The notes beneath the pieces are model-generated. The model had not been told where the DNA came from. It made no database searches and saw only the letters and a program-made list of their open reading frames with translations. This document shows, one piece after another, positions 27,601 to 36,062 of a DNA stretch of 38,620 nucleotides (position 1 is the first letter of the stretch; every line of letters begins with the position of its first letter). Source of the DNA: an uncultured Geobacteraceae bacterium (GTDB taxonomy: Bacteria; Desulfobacterota; Desulfuromonadia; Desulfuromonadales; Geopsychrobacteraceae); assembly GCA_937958075.1 (NCBI GenBank), contig CALFFB010000076.1:1-38620 (forward strand). Reading direction: 5' to 3'. The position numbers and the translations under genes were made by a program.

Positions 27601-28791
27601 CGCGCTCTTGATGGTCGTTGCCAGCCCGCGCTCTTCAAGCTTCTGATAGATAAAGGGCTTGAACAGCTCAAGGGCCATCTTTTTCGGCAGGCCGCACTGA
27701 TGCAGTTTCAGTTCCGGTCCGACAACAATAACGGAACGGCCGGAATAATCGACCCGCTTGCCGAGGAGGTTCTGCCGGAAACGCCCCCCCTTGCCCTTGA
27801 GCATATCGGACAGGGACTTAAGGGGTCGCTTGCTCGGTCCGGTAATAGCGCGACCGCGACGACCGTTGTCGAACAGGGCATCGACGGCTTCCTGCAGCAT
27901 CCGCTTTTCGTTGCGCACAATCACTTCCGGCGCGCGCAGCTCCATCAGCCGTTTGAGGCGGTTGTTGCGGTTGATGACGCGACGGTAAAGGTCGTTGAGG
28001 TCGGAGGTCGCAAAGCGGCCGCCATCCAGGGGCACCAGGGGGCGCAGTTCCGGCGGCAGAACGGGGATGGTTTCAAGAATCATCCATTCCGGCTGGTTGC
28101 CGCTCTGGCGGAAGGAGTTAACCACCTTGAGCCGCTTGGAAACTTTTTTGCGCTTTGCTTCGCTGGTCGCTTCCTTCATCTCCAGGCGCAGCATCTCGGC
28201 ATCCGCCTCAAGGTCGATATCCGCCAGCAGCTCCCGCACCGCTTCGGCCCCCATGCCGGCAACAAACTGTCCGGCGAACTCATCCATGGCTTCGCTGTAC
28301 TTGTCATCCGGCAGCAATTGCCCCTTGGTCAGCGGCGTATCGCCCGGATCGAGAACCACGTAGGCCTCGAAATACAGGACCTTCTCCAGATCCTTCAGGG
28401 TCATATCGAGCAACGCCCCGATGCGCGAAGGCAGGGACTTCAAAAACCAGATATGGGCCACCGGACAGGCCAGATCGATGTGGCCGAGCCGTTCACGGCG
28501 CACCTTGCTCGGAATCACCTCGACCCCGCATTTTTCACAGACGATGCCGCGATGCTTCATGCGCTTGTACTTGCCGCAATTACATTCGTAATCCTTTATG
28601 GGCCCGAAAATCTTGGCGCAGAACAGACCGTCCCGCTCCGGCTTGAAGGTCCGGTAGTTGATAGTTTCGGGTTTTTTGACTTCACCAAAAGAGCGCTCAC
28701 GTATTTTTTCCGGAGAGGCCAGGGACAAACGGATGGCATTGAAACTCAACGGATCTTTAGGACGCTCAAAGAGACTGAAGATATCTTCCAA
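24634..28791 (-). CDS. rpoC: DNA-directed RNA polymerase subunit beta', TTG start
   Basis: Beta' holds the catalytic magnesium and the DNA clamp. The 1385-residue protein has the N-terminal zinc site at C70, C72, C85 and C88 (same numbers as E. coli), the catalytic NADFDGDQM loop with D460, D462 and D464, the second zinc site including the CKSRRGICALCYG segment, and the bridge/trigger-loop region (QQIRQLAGMRGLMAKPDGSI). It ends in an acidic tail (about ten D/E in the last 17 residues). The start is TTG at 28791, with AAGGAG eight bases upstream and the conserved MEDIFSLFE following. It lies 79 bases after rpoB. Confidence 0.98.
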   Translation of the reverse strand: MEDIFSLFERPKDPLSFNAIRLSLASPEKIRERSFGEVKKPETINYRTFKPERDGLFCAKIFGPIKDYECNCGKYKRMKHRGIVCEKCGVEVIPSKVRRERLGHIDLACPVAHIWFLKSLPSRIGALLDMTLKDLEKVLYFEAYVVLDPGDTPLTKGQLLPDDKYSEAMDEFAGQFVAGMGAEAVRELLADIDLEADAEMLRLEMKEATSEAKRKKVSKRLKVVNSFRQSGNQPEWMILETIPVLPPELRPLVPLDGGRFATSDLNDLYRRVINRNNRLKRLMELRAPEVIVRNEKRMLQEAVDALFDNGRRGRAITGPSKRPLKSLSDMLKGKGGRFRQNLLGKRVDYSGRSVIVVGPELKLHQCGLPKKMALELFKPFIYQKLEERGLATTIKSAKKMVEKEKTEVWDVLEEVIKEHPVMLNRAPTLHRLGIQAFEPVLIEGKAIQLHPLVCTAFNADFDGDQMAVHLPLSIESQIEARVLMMSTNNILSPASGKPIIVPSQDMVLGLYYMTRERPFVTGSGKVFVSPEEVRMAYDAGEADLQAGITVRMSPALGAPPVLIKTTVGRILLREVVPDVIPFAHVNVVMGKKQVGDLIDVSFRLAGNKETIILADRIKETGFRYSSLAGVSICLDDMEIPSTKEERIRVASEEVKDIQQQYTEGLITDGERYNKVIDIWAKCTEDIAATMLGNIAVDRIVSEEGEEVKVPSFNAIHMMADSGARGSAQQIRQLAGMRGLMAKPDGSIIETPITANFREGLTVLQYFISTHGARKGLADTALKTANSGYLTRRLVDVAQDAIITEQDCDTLDGIEVSSQTEGGEVIERLGDRILGRVALDDIYDPITDELLVEANQLIDETLVAKIENAGLERVKIRSVLTCKSRRGICALCYGRDLARGHLVNLGEAVGVIAAQSIGEPGTQLTMRTFHIGGAASRRAEQTALEARFDGTLKFINLSTVDDENGLPVVMNRKGEIAVVDDTGRERERYGVVYGAHLSRPEGAPVKTGDVLAEWDPYTVPIITEIGGTVRYGDVIEGMTVEEQVDEVTGLSRKVITESRSADKRPRITLKGDDGKTAKLPNGSPARYMLPVSANITVEEGAELRPGAIIAKIPRETTKTKDITGGLPRVAELFEARKPKEVAVIAEIDGTVSFGKDAKGKRKVILTPEIGEPIEYLIPKGKHISVHEGDFLHAGEELVDGSSNPHDILRVLGSKELSKYLVDEVQEVYRLQGVKIDDKHIETIVRQMLRRVQIVDVGDTNFLNEDQVDRWAFEDENERVLAEGGQPAIGEPIMLGITKASLSTESFISAASFQETTKVLTQASIQGKVDVLHGLKENVIMGRLIPAGTGVAKYRAVELKIPEPEVKLEAPLEIDESDTEDTEEMED

Positions 28792-28870
28792 AACGCATTC
28801 TCCTTACTGGATGAGTGCTTTGTTGTGTAGTGCGATCAAACGTCAACAGCAGCCCGGAAACCCGGTGCGA

Positions 28871-31800
28871 CTAGTCTTCTTCTTCCAGCAGATCAACATC
28901 CAGACACAGGGCCTGCAGCTCCTTGATCAGAACATTGAAGGATTCGGGCAGGCCTGCCTCCAGGGTATGCTTGCCCTTGACGATCGCTTCATACATCCGC
29001 GTCCGCCCGGCCACATCATCGGACTTGACCGTCAGAAACTCCTGCAGGGCATGCGCCGCACCATAAGCCTCCATCGCCCAGACCTCCATCTCACCGAGAC
29101 GCTGGCCACCGAATTGGGCCTTGCCGCCCAACGGCTGCTGGGTGACCAGGCTGTACGGACCGATGGAACGGGCGTGGATCTTGTCATCGACCAGGTGATG
29201 CAGTTTAAGAACGTACATAATGCCGACGGTGACCTTCTCCTTGAAGGGTTCTCCGGTGCGTCCGTCATAGAGGGTCATCTGGCCACTGGTCGTGAAATCG
29301 GCACGGGCCAGCTCGTTTTTAATCAGCTCCTCATTGACCCCTTCAAAGACCGGGGTTGCCATGGGGATTCCCCCTTTGAGACGGCGCGCCAGAACCTTCA
29401 GCTCGTCTTCGTCCAGACCCATGATAAAATCGTTCAGCTCAGGGTCGTTGTAAGCCTGACATATCTGTTTTTTCAGAGCCTCTTCGCTATACTGCTCTTC
29501 GAGGACTTTTTTGATCTGATTGCCCAGTCCGCGGGCGGCCAGCCCGAGGTGGGTTTCGAGAATCTGCCCGACATTCATCCGCGACGGCACGCCCAGGGGG
29601 TTCAGGACAACTTCCACCGGCGTTCCGTCCTCCATGTAGGGCATGTCTTCCTGCGGCAGGATGCGCGACAGAACACCCTTGTTCCCGTGCCGGCCTGCCA
29701 TCTTGTCACCAACCTGCAGCTTGCGCTTGATGGCGATATAGACCTTGACCATTTTAATGACACCGGGCGGCAGGTCATCACCGCGTCTGCATTTTTCGAT
29801 GCGATCTTCGAAAACAGCGTTCACCGTTTCTTCGCGCTCGCCCAGACGTACCAGCAGATTGCCGACCTTGCTCTCGACCTCCGTGTTGTCGCTGATGGAG
29901 ATATCCTGAATCCTGGAAAAGGGGACCTGATCAAAAGCCTCGGCGGTGATCTTGCCCCCCTGCTTCAGCACAACCTTGCCGTCAGCGTCTTCCAGGGCGA
30001 CGGCAGCGGTCTGTCCCACCAACAGGGAACGGAGCTTTTTCCGGGTCGAGGTTCGAAGTATCCGGATTTCATCCCCCAGGTCTTTGCGCAGCTTGGCGAT
30101 TTCCCGCTCCTCGATCTGCTCGGTGCGCGCATCCTTGTCGGATCCCTTGCGCGAGAAGACGCGGGCGCCGATGACGACCCCCTCTTCCCCCGGAGGAACC
30201 CGCAGGGAGGTGTCGCGAACATCGCCGGCCTTTTCCCCGAAGATCGCCCGCAGCAGTTTTTCTTCCGGTGACAGCTGGGTTTCCCCTTTGGGGGTAATTT
30301 TGCCGACCAGAATATCCCCGGCCTTGACGCTGGCGCCGATGCGGATAATCCCTGACTCATCAAGATCCTTCAGGGCATCCTCACCCAGGTTGGGGATATC
30401 GTCGGTTATCTCCTCCTTGCCCAGCTTGGTGTCCCGCGCCACACACTCAAACTCTTCAATATGAATGGAGGTATAGCGGTCATCCTGTACCAGCTTTTCC
30501 GAAATGAGGATGGAATCCTCAAAGTTGTAGCCGTGCCAGGGCATGAACGCGACCAGCATGTTCTGCCCCAGGGCCAGCTCGCCCCACTGGGTCGACGGGC
30601 CGTCGGCAATGACGTCACCGGCCTTGACCCGGTCGCCCACCTTGACGATGGGACGCTGGTTCATGCAGGTGTTCTGGTTGGAACGGCTGAACTTGAGAAG
30701 GTTGTAGATATCGACGCCGGTGCCCGTGGCATCGAGATCCTTGTCATCGACCTGGATGACGATGCGGGCGGCATCGACCCGCTCGACAACACCATCATGA
30801 CGGGCAATGACAGAGCTTCCGGAATCGTGGGCGACGACCCGCTCCATACCGGTCCCCACCAGGGGCGCATCAGCACGCAGTAGGGGCACCGCCTGACGCT
30901 GCATGTTCGAACCCATCAGGGCGCGGTTGGCGTCGTCATTCTCGAGGAACGGAATCAGGGCGGCGGCCACCGAAACGATCTGCTTCGGCGATACGTCCAT
31001 CAGGGTGATCTGATCCGGCGGCAGCAGCAGAAACTCGCCATTCTTACGCACGTTGACCAGTTCATTGATGAACACACCCTGGTCATCGATGGGCGCGTTG
31101 GCCTGGGCGATGGCGTGTCCTTCTTCTTCAAGAGCCGAGAAATACTTGATTTCATTGCCAACCTGCGAATTACTCACGAGCCGGTAGGGAGTCTCGACGA
31201 AACCGTACTCATTGATCCGGGCGTAGGTTGACAAGGAAGCAATCAAGCCGATGTTCGGTCCCTCCGGAGTCTCAATGGGACAGACCCGGCCGTAATGAGT
31301 GGGATGAACGTCCCGCACCTCAAAACCGGCCCGCTCGCGGGTCAAACCACCGGGTCCAAGGGCCGACAGGCGGCGCTTGTGGGTGACTTCCGACAGAGGG
31401 TTGGTCTGATCCATAAACTGGGACAGCTGCGATGAGCCGAAGAACTCTTTCACCACGGCGGAAACCGGCTTGGAGTTGATCAGGTCGTGGGGCATGAGGC
31501 TGTCGACATCCTGCAGGCTCATGCGCTCCTTGATGGCCCTCTCCATGCGCACCAGGCCAACGCGGTACTGGTTTTCCAGTAGTTCTCCGACAGCGCGGAC
31601 CCGGCGATTACCGAGATGGTCGATATCGTCTATGGAGCCCTTGCCATTGCGCAGATCGATCAGGTAGCGCACCACGGCCAGAATATCATCGTTGGTCAGG
31701 GTCGACTGCTCCAGGGGGCTGTCAAGACCCAGCTTGTGATTGAGCTTCAAACGCCCCACGGCGGAAATATCGTACCGGTCCGCGTTGAAAAAAAGGCTTT

Positions 31801-32977
31801 CAAACAGTGCGGTTGCGGTTTTCAGCGTTGGCGGATCACCCGGCCGCAACCGCCGGAAAATTTCAATGATGGCGTCATCGCTGGTCTCGATCTTGTCGGA
31901 ACGCAGGGTATCACTTAAAAAGGACCCCACATAGAGGTTGTCGATAAAGAGGGTCGTGAATTGGTTCACGCCCTTTTCGCGGAACTCCTCGAGCTTCTGC
32001 TCCGTCAGCTCACTGTTACACTCAAGGAGCACCTCACCTGTGGCTTCATCAATGATATCGCTGGCGACAACCTGACCAACCAGATTCTCCGTGGTCACCG
32101 GCACCATCTCCAAACCCTCTTCCTTCAGCTTGCGGATGGCGACACGGGTGAATTTACGGTTTGCCTTGACCAGAACCTCACCCTTGGATGACAGAACATC
32201 GGATGTTGCCCGCTGCCCGGCCAGTAACTCGTAATTCACCTTCTTGACGTATTCCTGACCGTTCCAGGTAATCTCCTCCAGGTCGTAGAAGTGGTGCAGC
32301 AGCTCCTCAGCCGTATAGCCGAGGGCCTTGAGCAACACCGTGGCCGGAAGCTTACGGCGCCGATCAATCCGTACCCAGAGCAGATCCTTGTGATCAAAGT
32401 CGAAATCGAGCCAGGACCCGCGGTAAGGAATGATGCGCGCACTGTACAGGACCTTGCCGCTGGAATGGGTTTTCCCCTTGTCGTGTGAGAAAAACACCCC
32501 CGGAGAGCGGTGCAGCTGACTGACAATAACCCTCTCGGTCCCATTGATGATAAAGGTCCCGTGATCGGTCATCAACGGGATTTCACCGAAGTAGACCTCC
32601 TGCTCCTTGATGTCGCGGATGGACTGGGTTCCGGAATCCTTGTCCGTATCAAGGGTCACCAGACGCACCTTGACCTTGATGGGCGCGGCAAAGGTCATGC
32701 CCCGCTGATGACATTCATCGACATCGTATTTGGGCGTACCCAGACCATAGGACACATACTCCATGGAACAGGTATCGTTGAAGTCACGAATAGGAAAAAC
32801 CGAACGAAAAACAGCCTCAAGACCGCTCAACTTACGATCTGACGGAGGCAAATCAGCCTGTAAAAAACGTTTATAGGAAGTTTTCTGGATATCAATAAGG
32901 TTGGGAATATCGATGATATTCGAGACCTTTGCGAAGTGCTTCCTGAGGAGCGGATTATTCGCAAACGAATAGGCCAT
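28871..32977 (-). CDS. rpoB: DNA-directed RNA polymerase subunit beta
   Basis: Beta forms half of the catalytic cleft and the rifampicin pocket. The 1368 residues begin MAYSFANNPLLRKHFAKV. The rifampicin cluster GSSQLSQFMDQTNPLSEVTH followed by KRRLSALGPGGL is wild type at D523, H533 and S538 (E. coli 516, 526 and 531), so susceptibility is predicted. The C-terminal signature GKAQFGGQRLGEMEVWAMEA is intact. The ATG at 32977 has AAGGAG five bases upstream; the frame is open for 24 more codons but these lie in the leader and are not family-like. Confidence 0.98.
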   Translation of the reverse strand: MAYSFANNPLLRKHFAKVSNIIDIPNLIDIQKTSYKRFLQADLPPSDRKLSGLEAVFRSVFPIRDFNDTCSMEYVSYGLGTPKYDVDECHQRGMTFAAPIKVKVRLVTLDTDKDSGTQSIRDIKEQEVYFGEIPLMTDHGTFIINGTERVIVSQLHRSPGVFFSHDKGKTHSSGKVLYSARIIPYRGSWLDFDFDHKDLLWVRIDRRRKLPATVLLKALGYTAEELLHHFYDLEEITWNGQEYVKKVNYELLAGQRATSDVLSSKGEVLVKANRKFTRVAIRKLKEEGLEMVPVTTENLVGQVVASDIIDEATGEVLLECNSELTEQKLEEFREKGVNQFTTLFIDNLYVGSFLSDTLRSDKIETSDDAIIEIFRRLRPGDPPTLKTATALFESLFFNADRYDISAVGRLKLNHKLGLDSPLEQSTLTNDDILAVVRYLIDLRNGKGSIDDIDHLGNRRVRAVGELLENQYRVGLVRMERAIKERMSLQDVDSLMPHDLINSKPVSAVVKEFFGSSQLSQFMDQTNPLSEVTHKRRLSALGPGGLTRERAGFEVRDVHPTHYGRVCPIETPEGPNIGLIASLSTYARINEYGFVETPYRLVSNSQVGNEIKYFSALEEEGHAIAQANAPIDDQGVFINELVNVRKNGEFLLLPPDQITLMDVSPKQIVSVAAALIPFLENDDANRALMGSNMQRQAVPLLRADAPLVGTGMERVVAHDSGSSVIARHDGVVERVDAARIVIQVDDKDLDATGTGVDIYNLLKFSRSNQNTCMNQRPIVKVGDRVKAGDVIADGPSTQWGELALGQNMLVAFMPWHGYNFEDSILISEKLVQDDRYTSIHIEEFECVARDTKLGKEEITDDIPNLGEDALKDLDESGIIRIGASVKAGDILVGKITPKGETQLSPEEKLLRAIFGEKAGDVRDTSLRVPPGEEGVVIGARVFSRKGSDKDARTEQIEEREIAKLRKDLGDEIRILRTSTRKKLRSLLVGQTAAVALEDADGKVVLKQGGKITAEAFDQVPFSRIQDISISDNTEVESKVGNLLVRLGEREETVNAVFEDRIEKCRRGDDLPPGVIKMVKVYIAIKRKLQVGDKMAGRHGNKGVLSRILPQEDMPYMEDGTPVEVVLNPLGVPSRMNVGQILETHLGLAARGLGNQIKKVLEEQYSEEALKKQICQAYNDPELNDFIMGLDEDELKVLARRLKGGIPMATPVFEGVNEELIKNELARADFTTSGQMTLYDGRTGEPFKEKVTVGIMYVLKLHHLVDDKIHARSIGPYSLVTQQPLGGKAQFGGQRLGEMEVWAMEAYGAAHALQEFLTVKSDDVAGRTRMYEAIVKGKHTLEAGLPESFNVLIKELQALCLDVDLLEEED

Positions 32978-33134
32978 GGTTTCTCCTTCGGTTGGGATCA
33001 GAGGGCGACAAGCCACGGACAGGCTGATCGATATGCCGACCGGCGCCACCAGCGACTGGAATTTTCATGCAAAACACGACTTGGGCAATACAGTGCAGCC
33101 GCAACCTGAATAAAACCGCAGCTGACAACGAGAA

Positions 33135-33165
33135 TAGCCAAGGCCACACCAGGCGACCTTGGCTA
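33135..33165 (-). other. Hairpin between rplL and rpoB
   Basis: A perfect 9-bp stem (33135-33143 with 33157-33165) encloses a 13-base loop, 25 bases after the rplL stop and 157 bases before rpoB. There is no T-run after it on the minus strand. In E. coli the same gap holds an attenuator and an RNase III site that adjust the ratio of L7/L12 to RNA polymerase; this hairpin is a candidate for such a role. The rest of the 213-base gap shows no gene. Confidence 0.6.
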
Positions 33166-33190
33166 AGTCTCGACTATTAAACCGGTATAA

Positions 33191-33568
33191 CTATTTGAGC
33201 TCCACGCCGGCGCCGGCTTCTTCAAGCTGCTTTTTAATGTCCTCGGCATCAGCCTTGGAAACAGCTTCTTTGACCGTGTTGGGTGCGCCGTCGACAAGGT
33301 CCTTGGCTTCCTTGAGGCCGAGACCGGTCAGGGCACGAACAACCTTGATAACATTGATCTTCTTGTCACCTGCGCTGGTCAGGATGACATCGAACTCATC
33401 CTTTTCCTCAACAGCTTCGGCAGCAGCCGGGCCGGCAGCGGCAACGGCAACCGGGGCCGCAGCGGACACGCCGAATTTCTCTTCGAGTTCCTTGACAAAA
33501 GCGGACATTTCAAGAACGGTCATGTTCTCGATAAATGCGACAACTTGCTCTTTTGTTACATCAGCCAT
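33191..33568 (-). CDS. rplL: 50S ribosomal protein L7/L12
   Basis: L7/L12 forms the flexible stalk that recruits translation GTPases and is present in four or more copies per ribosome. The 125 residues show the N-terminal dimerisation helices (MADVTKEQVVAFIENMTVLE), an alanine/proline hinge (about 38-58), and the C-terminal domain with INVIKVVRALTGLGLKEAKD. The start is ATG at 33568 with TGGAGG five bases upstream; the in-frame TTG four codons earlier is part of that site. The upstream gap is strikingly AT-rich. Confidence 0.98.
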   Translation of the reverse strand: MADVTKEQVVAFIENMTVLEMSAFVKELEEKFGVSAAAPVAVAAAGPAAAEAVEEKDEFDVILTSAGDKKINVIKVVRALTGLGLKEAKDLVDGAPNTVKEAVSKADAEDIKKQLEEAGAGVELK

Positions 33569-33637
33569 TTCAGCCTCCAATTCGTTACAGTTTTATTAAT
33601 CAGATTATTTATAAAAGATGATTGATTGTTAACGTGT
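33569..33637 (-). promoter_or_regulatory. AT-rich leader before rplL
   Basis: This 69-base gap between rplJ and rplL is far richer in A and T than its surroundings: the 40 bases at 33601-33640 contain only nine G or C. Unstructured AT-rich leaders favour ribosome loading, which would suit the several-fold excess of L7/L12 over other ribosomal proteins. A promoter cannot be excluded. Confidence 0.45.
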
Positions 33638-34156
33638 TTACGCTGCTTTTTTCTCACCAATAGCGCCAAGCACCTGCACCAGTGAGCGCGGTACAGCCGC
33701 CAGAGTACCGACGAAGTTGGAAACAGGCGCGTTCATCGAGCTCAACGCCTTGGCCAACAGCTCTTCGCGGCTTGGGGTCTCAGCCAGAGCGCCGATTTCA
33801 GCGACAGTAAGCAGCTGACCACCAAGAACGCCGGCTTTGAGTTCAAAGGCCTGAACGTCTTTGGCAAACTGGGTGAGAATCTTGGCAGGGGCCACAGGGT
33901 CAGCACCGGCAATCGCGATAGCTGTCGGACCCGCACAAAAGGATTCCAGAACTTCGGCACCGGTGCCTTTTGCTGCCAGCTTGATTAGGTTGTTTTTGAC
34001 AACGCGGTACTCAACACCGGCCTGGGTCAGTTCACGACGCAGTCTAGTCGCCTGTTCCACATTGATACCACGGTAGTCCGCGAGAAATGCTGCATCAACA
34101 TTCGCCAGACGCTCAGCCAGTTCCTGAACGACTTGTTCTTTTTCGGTTCTGTTCAT
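33638..34156 (-). CDS. rplJ: 50S ribosomal protein L10
   Basis: L10 anchors the L7/L12 dimers on the 50S stalk, and the L10-L12 complex represses its own message by binding the leader. The 172 residues include the rRNA-binding N-terminal domain (FLADYRGINVEQATRLRREL, EYRVVKNNLIKLAAKG) and a C-terminal helix for L12 dimers ending QVLGAIGEKKAA. The start is ATG at 34156 with AAGGAGG seven bases upstream. An L10-leader-like RNA lies just upstream. Confidence 0.98.
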   Translation of the reverse strand: MNRTEKEQVVQELAERLANVDAAFLADYRGINVEQATRLRRELTQAGVEYRVVKNNLIKLAAKGTGAEVLESFCAGPTAIAIAGADPVAPAKILTQFAKDVQAFELKAGVLGGQLLTVAEIGALAETPSREELLAKALSSMNAPVSNFVGTLAAVPRSLVQVLGAIGEKKAA

Positions 34157-34184
34157 TCACTCTCCTCCTTTCTTTCAAGATGAT

Positions 34185-34316
34185 GGGATGATCACATCCC
34201 GACCAAGTCAACTTGAGGGAGAGCGGCGACCTGCAGTCACAGCACCCTCTTCGCCTCGGCAGGTGGCTGACGCCATTAAATGCTTAAAAGCAATGCCTGC
34301 TGTCTTTGACTTGAGA
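34185..34316 (-). promoter_or_regulatory. L10 leader (autoregulatory RNA) before rplJ
   Basis: The 167-base gap between rplA and rplJ carries the hallmark of ribosomal L10 leaders: on the minus strand AAGACAGCAGGCA (near 34300-34312), a small hairpin with TTGCTTTTAAGCA, then TTAATGG and the conserved CCTGCCGAGG (34254-34263), which pairs back with the AGCAGG segment. A second hairpin, GGGATG/CATCCC with a four-base loop (34185-34200), lies just before the rplJ ribosome-binding site. The L10-L12 complex binds such leaders to repress translation. The match is by eye to the known family. Confidence 0.8.
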
Positions 34317-34323
34317 GTACACT

Positions 34324-35028
34324 CTAGGCTCGAATCTGAGCCTGCAGTGAAGGTATATCCAGACGAACACCAGCACCCATGGTGCTGGAAAGAGAAATTT
34401 TCTTCAGGTAAACCCCTTTGGAGGTAGAAGGCTTAACCTTGACCAGGGTTTCAACCAGAGACAAAATGTTCTCCTTGAGCTTGTCAGCGTCGAAGGACAC
34501 CTTGCCAACCGGAGCATGAACGATGCCGGCCTTTTCGACACGGTATTCAATCTTTCCGGATTTGGCTTCCTGAACCGCGCATGCAACATCCAGGGTCACC
34601 GTGCCCACCTTGGGGTTCGGCATCAGGCCACGGGGTCCGAGAATGCGGCCGATCTTGCCGACGACACCCATCATATCCGGTGAGGCGATGGCCGTATCGA
34701 ACTCGAACCAGCCGCCCTGAATCTTTTCCGCCAGGTCATCTGCGCCGACATAATCAGCTCCAGCAGCTTCAGCCTCCTGTGCCTTCTCACCCTTGGCAAA
34801 AACCAGGACCCGCACGGTTTTACCCAGACCGTTCGGCAGCACATGGGCTCCGCGCACCATCTGATCGGCTTTACGGGGGTCAACGCCAAGACGGACGCTG
34901 ATCTCGACGGTTTCGTCAAACTTGGCAAAGGCGCCTTTTTTAATCAGCTCGAGGGCTTCGTCAATCTCATAATTCCGAGAGCGATCAACCAACTCTTTAG
35001 CTTTTTTGATATTTTTACCTGTAGCCAT
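34324..35028 (-). CDS. rplA: 50S ribosomal protein L1
   Basis: L1 forms the mobile stalk beside the E site and, in E. coli, represses the rplK-rplA message. The 234 residues contain the two-domain L1 fold with DPRKADQMVRGAHVLPNGLG, KTVRVLVFAKGEKA, GKIGRILGPRGLMPNPKVGT and a C-terminal domain I return (SSTMGAGVRLDIPSL). The start is ATG at 35028 with GGAG six bases upstream; the GTG four codons earlier overlaps that site. It lies 23 bases after rplK. Confidence 0.98.
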   Translation of the reverse strand: MATGKNIKKAKELVDRSRNYEIDEALELIKKGAFAKFDETVEISVRLGVDPRKADQMVRGAHVLPNGLGKTVRVLVFAKGEKAQEAEAAGADYVGADDLAEKIQGGWFEFDTAIASPDMMGVVGKIGRILGPRGLMPNPKVGTVTLDVACAVQEAKSGKIEYRVEKAGIVHAPVGKVSFDADKLKENILSLVETLVKVKPSTSKGVYLKKISLSSTMGAGVRLDIPSLQAQIRA

Positions 35029-35051
35029 CTCTGTCTCCACTACTCGCCGTT

Positions 35052-35474
35052 TCAGGCGACTTCAATTCCCATACTGCGCGCAGTACCTTCGATAATCCGC
35101 ACTGCAGCATCTTCAGAAAACGCATTGAGGTCTGGCATCTTCAGGCGAGCGATTTCGAGAACCTGATCGCTGGTGACCTTCCCGACCTTCTCTTTGTTCG
35201 GCACACCGGACCCTTTTTTCAGGTTTGCGGCCCGCAGCAGCAACACAGCTGCCGGAGGGGTTTTGGTGATGAAAGAGAATGAACGATCCGCAAAAACCGT
35301 GATCACGACAGGGATAATCAGCCCGTCCTGATCCTGTGTTTTTGCATTAAAGGCCTTGCAGAACTCCATAATATTGACACCATGTTGTCCGAGCGCCGGA
35401 CCCACCGGTGGTGATGGATTCGCCTTACCGGCAGGTATCTGCAACTTGATTTGTCCGACAACTTTTTTCGCCAT
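35052..35474 (-). CDS. rplK: 50S ribosomal protein L11
   Basis: L11 lies at the base of the stalk, where it is needed for RelA activation and is the target of thiostrepton. The 140 residues begin MAKKVVGQIKLQIPAGKANP, contain the proline-rich PSPPVGPALGQHGVNIMEFC, and a C-terminal rRNA-binding domain with SDQVLEIARLKMPDLNAFSE and GTARSMGIEV. The start is ATG at 35474. It lies 36 bases after nusG. Confidence 0.98.
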   Translation of the reverse strand: MAKKVVGQIKLQIPAGKANPSPPVGPALGQHGVNIMEFCKAFNAKTQDQDGLIIPVVITVFADRSFSFITKTPPAAVLLLRAANLKKGSGVPNKEKVGKVTSDQVLEIARLKMPDLNAFSEDAAVRIIEGTARSMGIEVA

Positions 35475-35510
35475 TACCTACTCCTTAAACGCACTTTACG
35501 TTTATCCAGC

Positions 35511-36044
35511 TCAGCTGGTTTTTTCGACCTGTATAAATTCCAACTCGACCGGGGTTACCCGCCCGAAAATACTGACCATCACCTTGAGGGTTCCGCGATC
35601 AGGCCTGACATCTTCAACAATGCCGGTGAAGTTCAGGAAGGGCCCATCAACGACACGTACCGTCTCACCCACGTCAAATTCGACCTTCGGCTTCGGCTTT
35701 TCAACCCCCTCTTCCATCCGATTGGTGATTTTGGCAACCTCTTCATCGGAAATAGCGGGAGGGTTTGAACCACCGCCGACAAATCCGGTGACCTTCGAGG
35801 TCCCGGTGACGACGTGCCAGGTCTCATCGGTCAACTCCATCTTGACCAGAATATAGCCGGGAAAGAATTTCCGGGTCGAGGTCTTGCGCTCGCCTTTGCG
35901 CATCTCAACAACAGTTTCGGACGGGATCAGGATCTCGTCAAAGCTGTCTTCAACACCCAGGGCGCGTATCCGCTCCTCAAGACTCAGCTTGACCTTGTTT
36001 TCATAGCCGGAATAGGTATGTACGCCGTACCACTTCTTCGACAT
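35511..36044 (-). CDS. nusG: Transcription antitermination protein NusG
   Basis: NusG binds RNA polymerase through its N-terminal domain and either S10 or Rho through its C-terminal KOW domain. The 177 residues show KKWYGVHTYSGYENKVKLSL, RKFFPGYILVKMELTDETWH and VTGFVGGGSNPPAISDEEV in the first domain, and FDVGETVRVVDGPFLNFTGI in the KOW domain. The start is ATG at 36044 with AAGG upstream; the TTG one codon before is not needed. It follows secE by 18 bases. Confidence 0.98.
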   Translation of the reverse strand: MSKKWYGVHTYSGYENKVKLSLEERIRALGVEDSFDEILIPSETVVEMRKGERKTSTRKFFPGYILVKMELTDETWHVVTGTSKVTGFVGGGSNPPAISDEEVAKITNRMEEGVEKPKPKVEFDVGETVRVVDGPFLNFTGIVEDVRPDRGTLKVMVSIFGRVTPVELEFIQVEKTS

Positions 36045-36062
36045 CAAATAACCTTCTTCCCC

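Noticed and set aside
25807..28830. A plus-strand open frame of 1007 codons opposite rpoC
   Set aside because: It is the mirror of a long, GC-rich, highly biased gene, lacks any recognisable domain, and the minus-strand rpoC is unmistakable with conserved catalytic and zinc residues.
28658..30271. A plus-strand open frame of 537 codons opposite rpoB and the start of rpoC
   Set aside because: It spans the rpoB-rpoC junction on the other strand and has no family resemblance; it follows from codon bias in the real genes.
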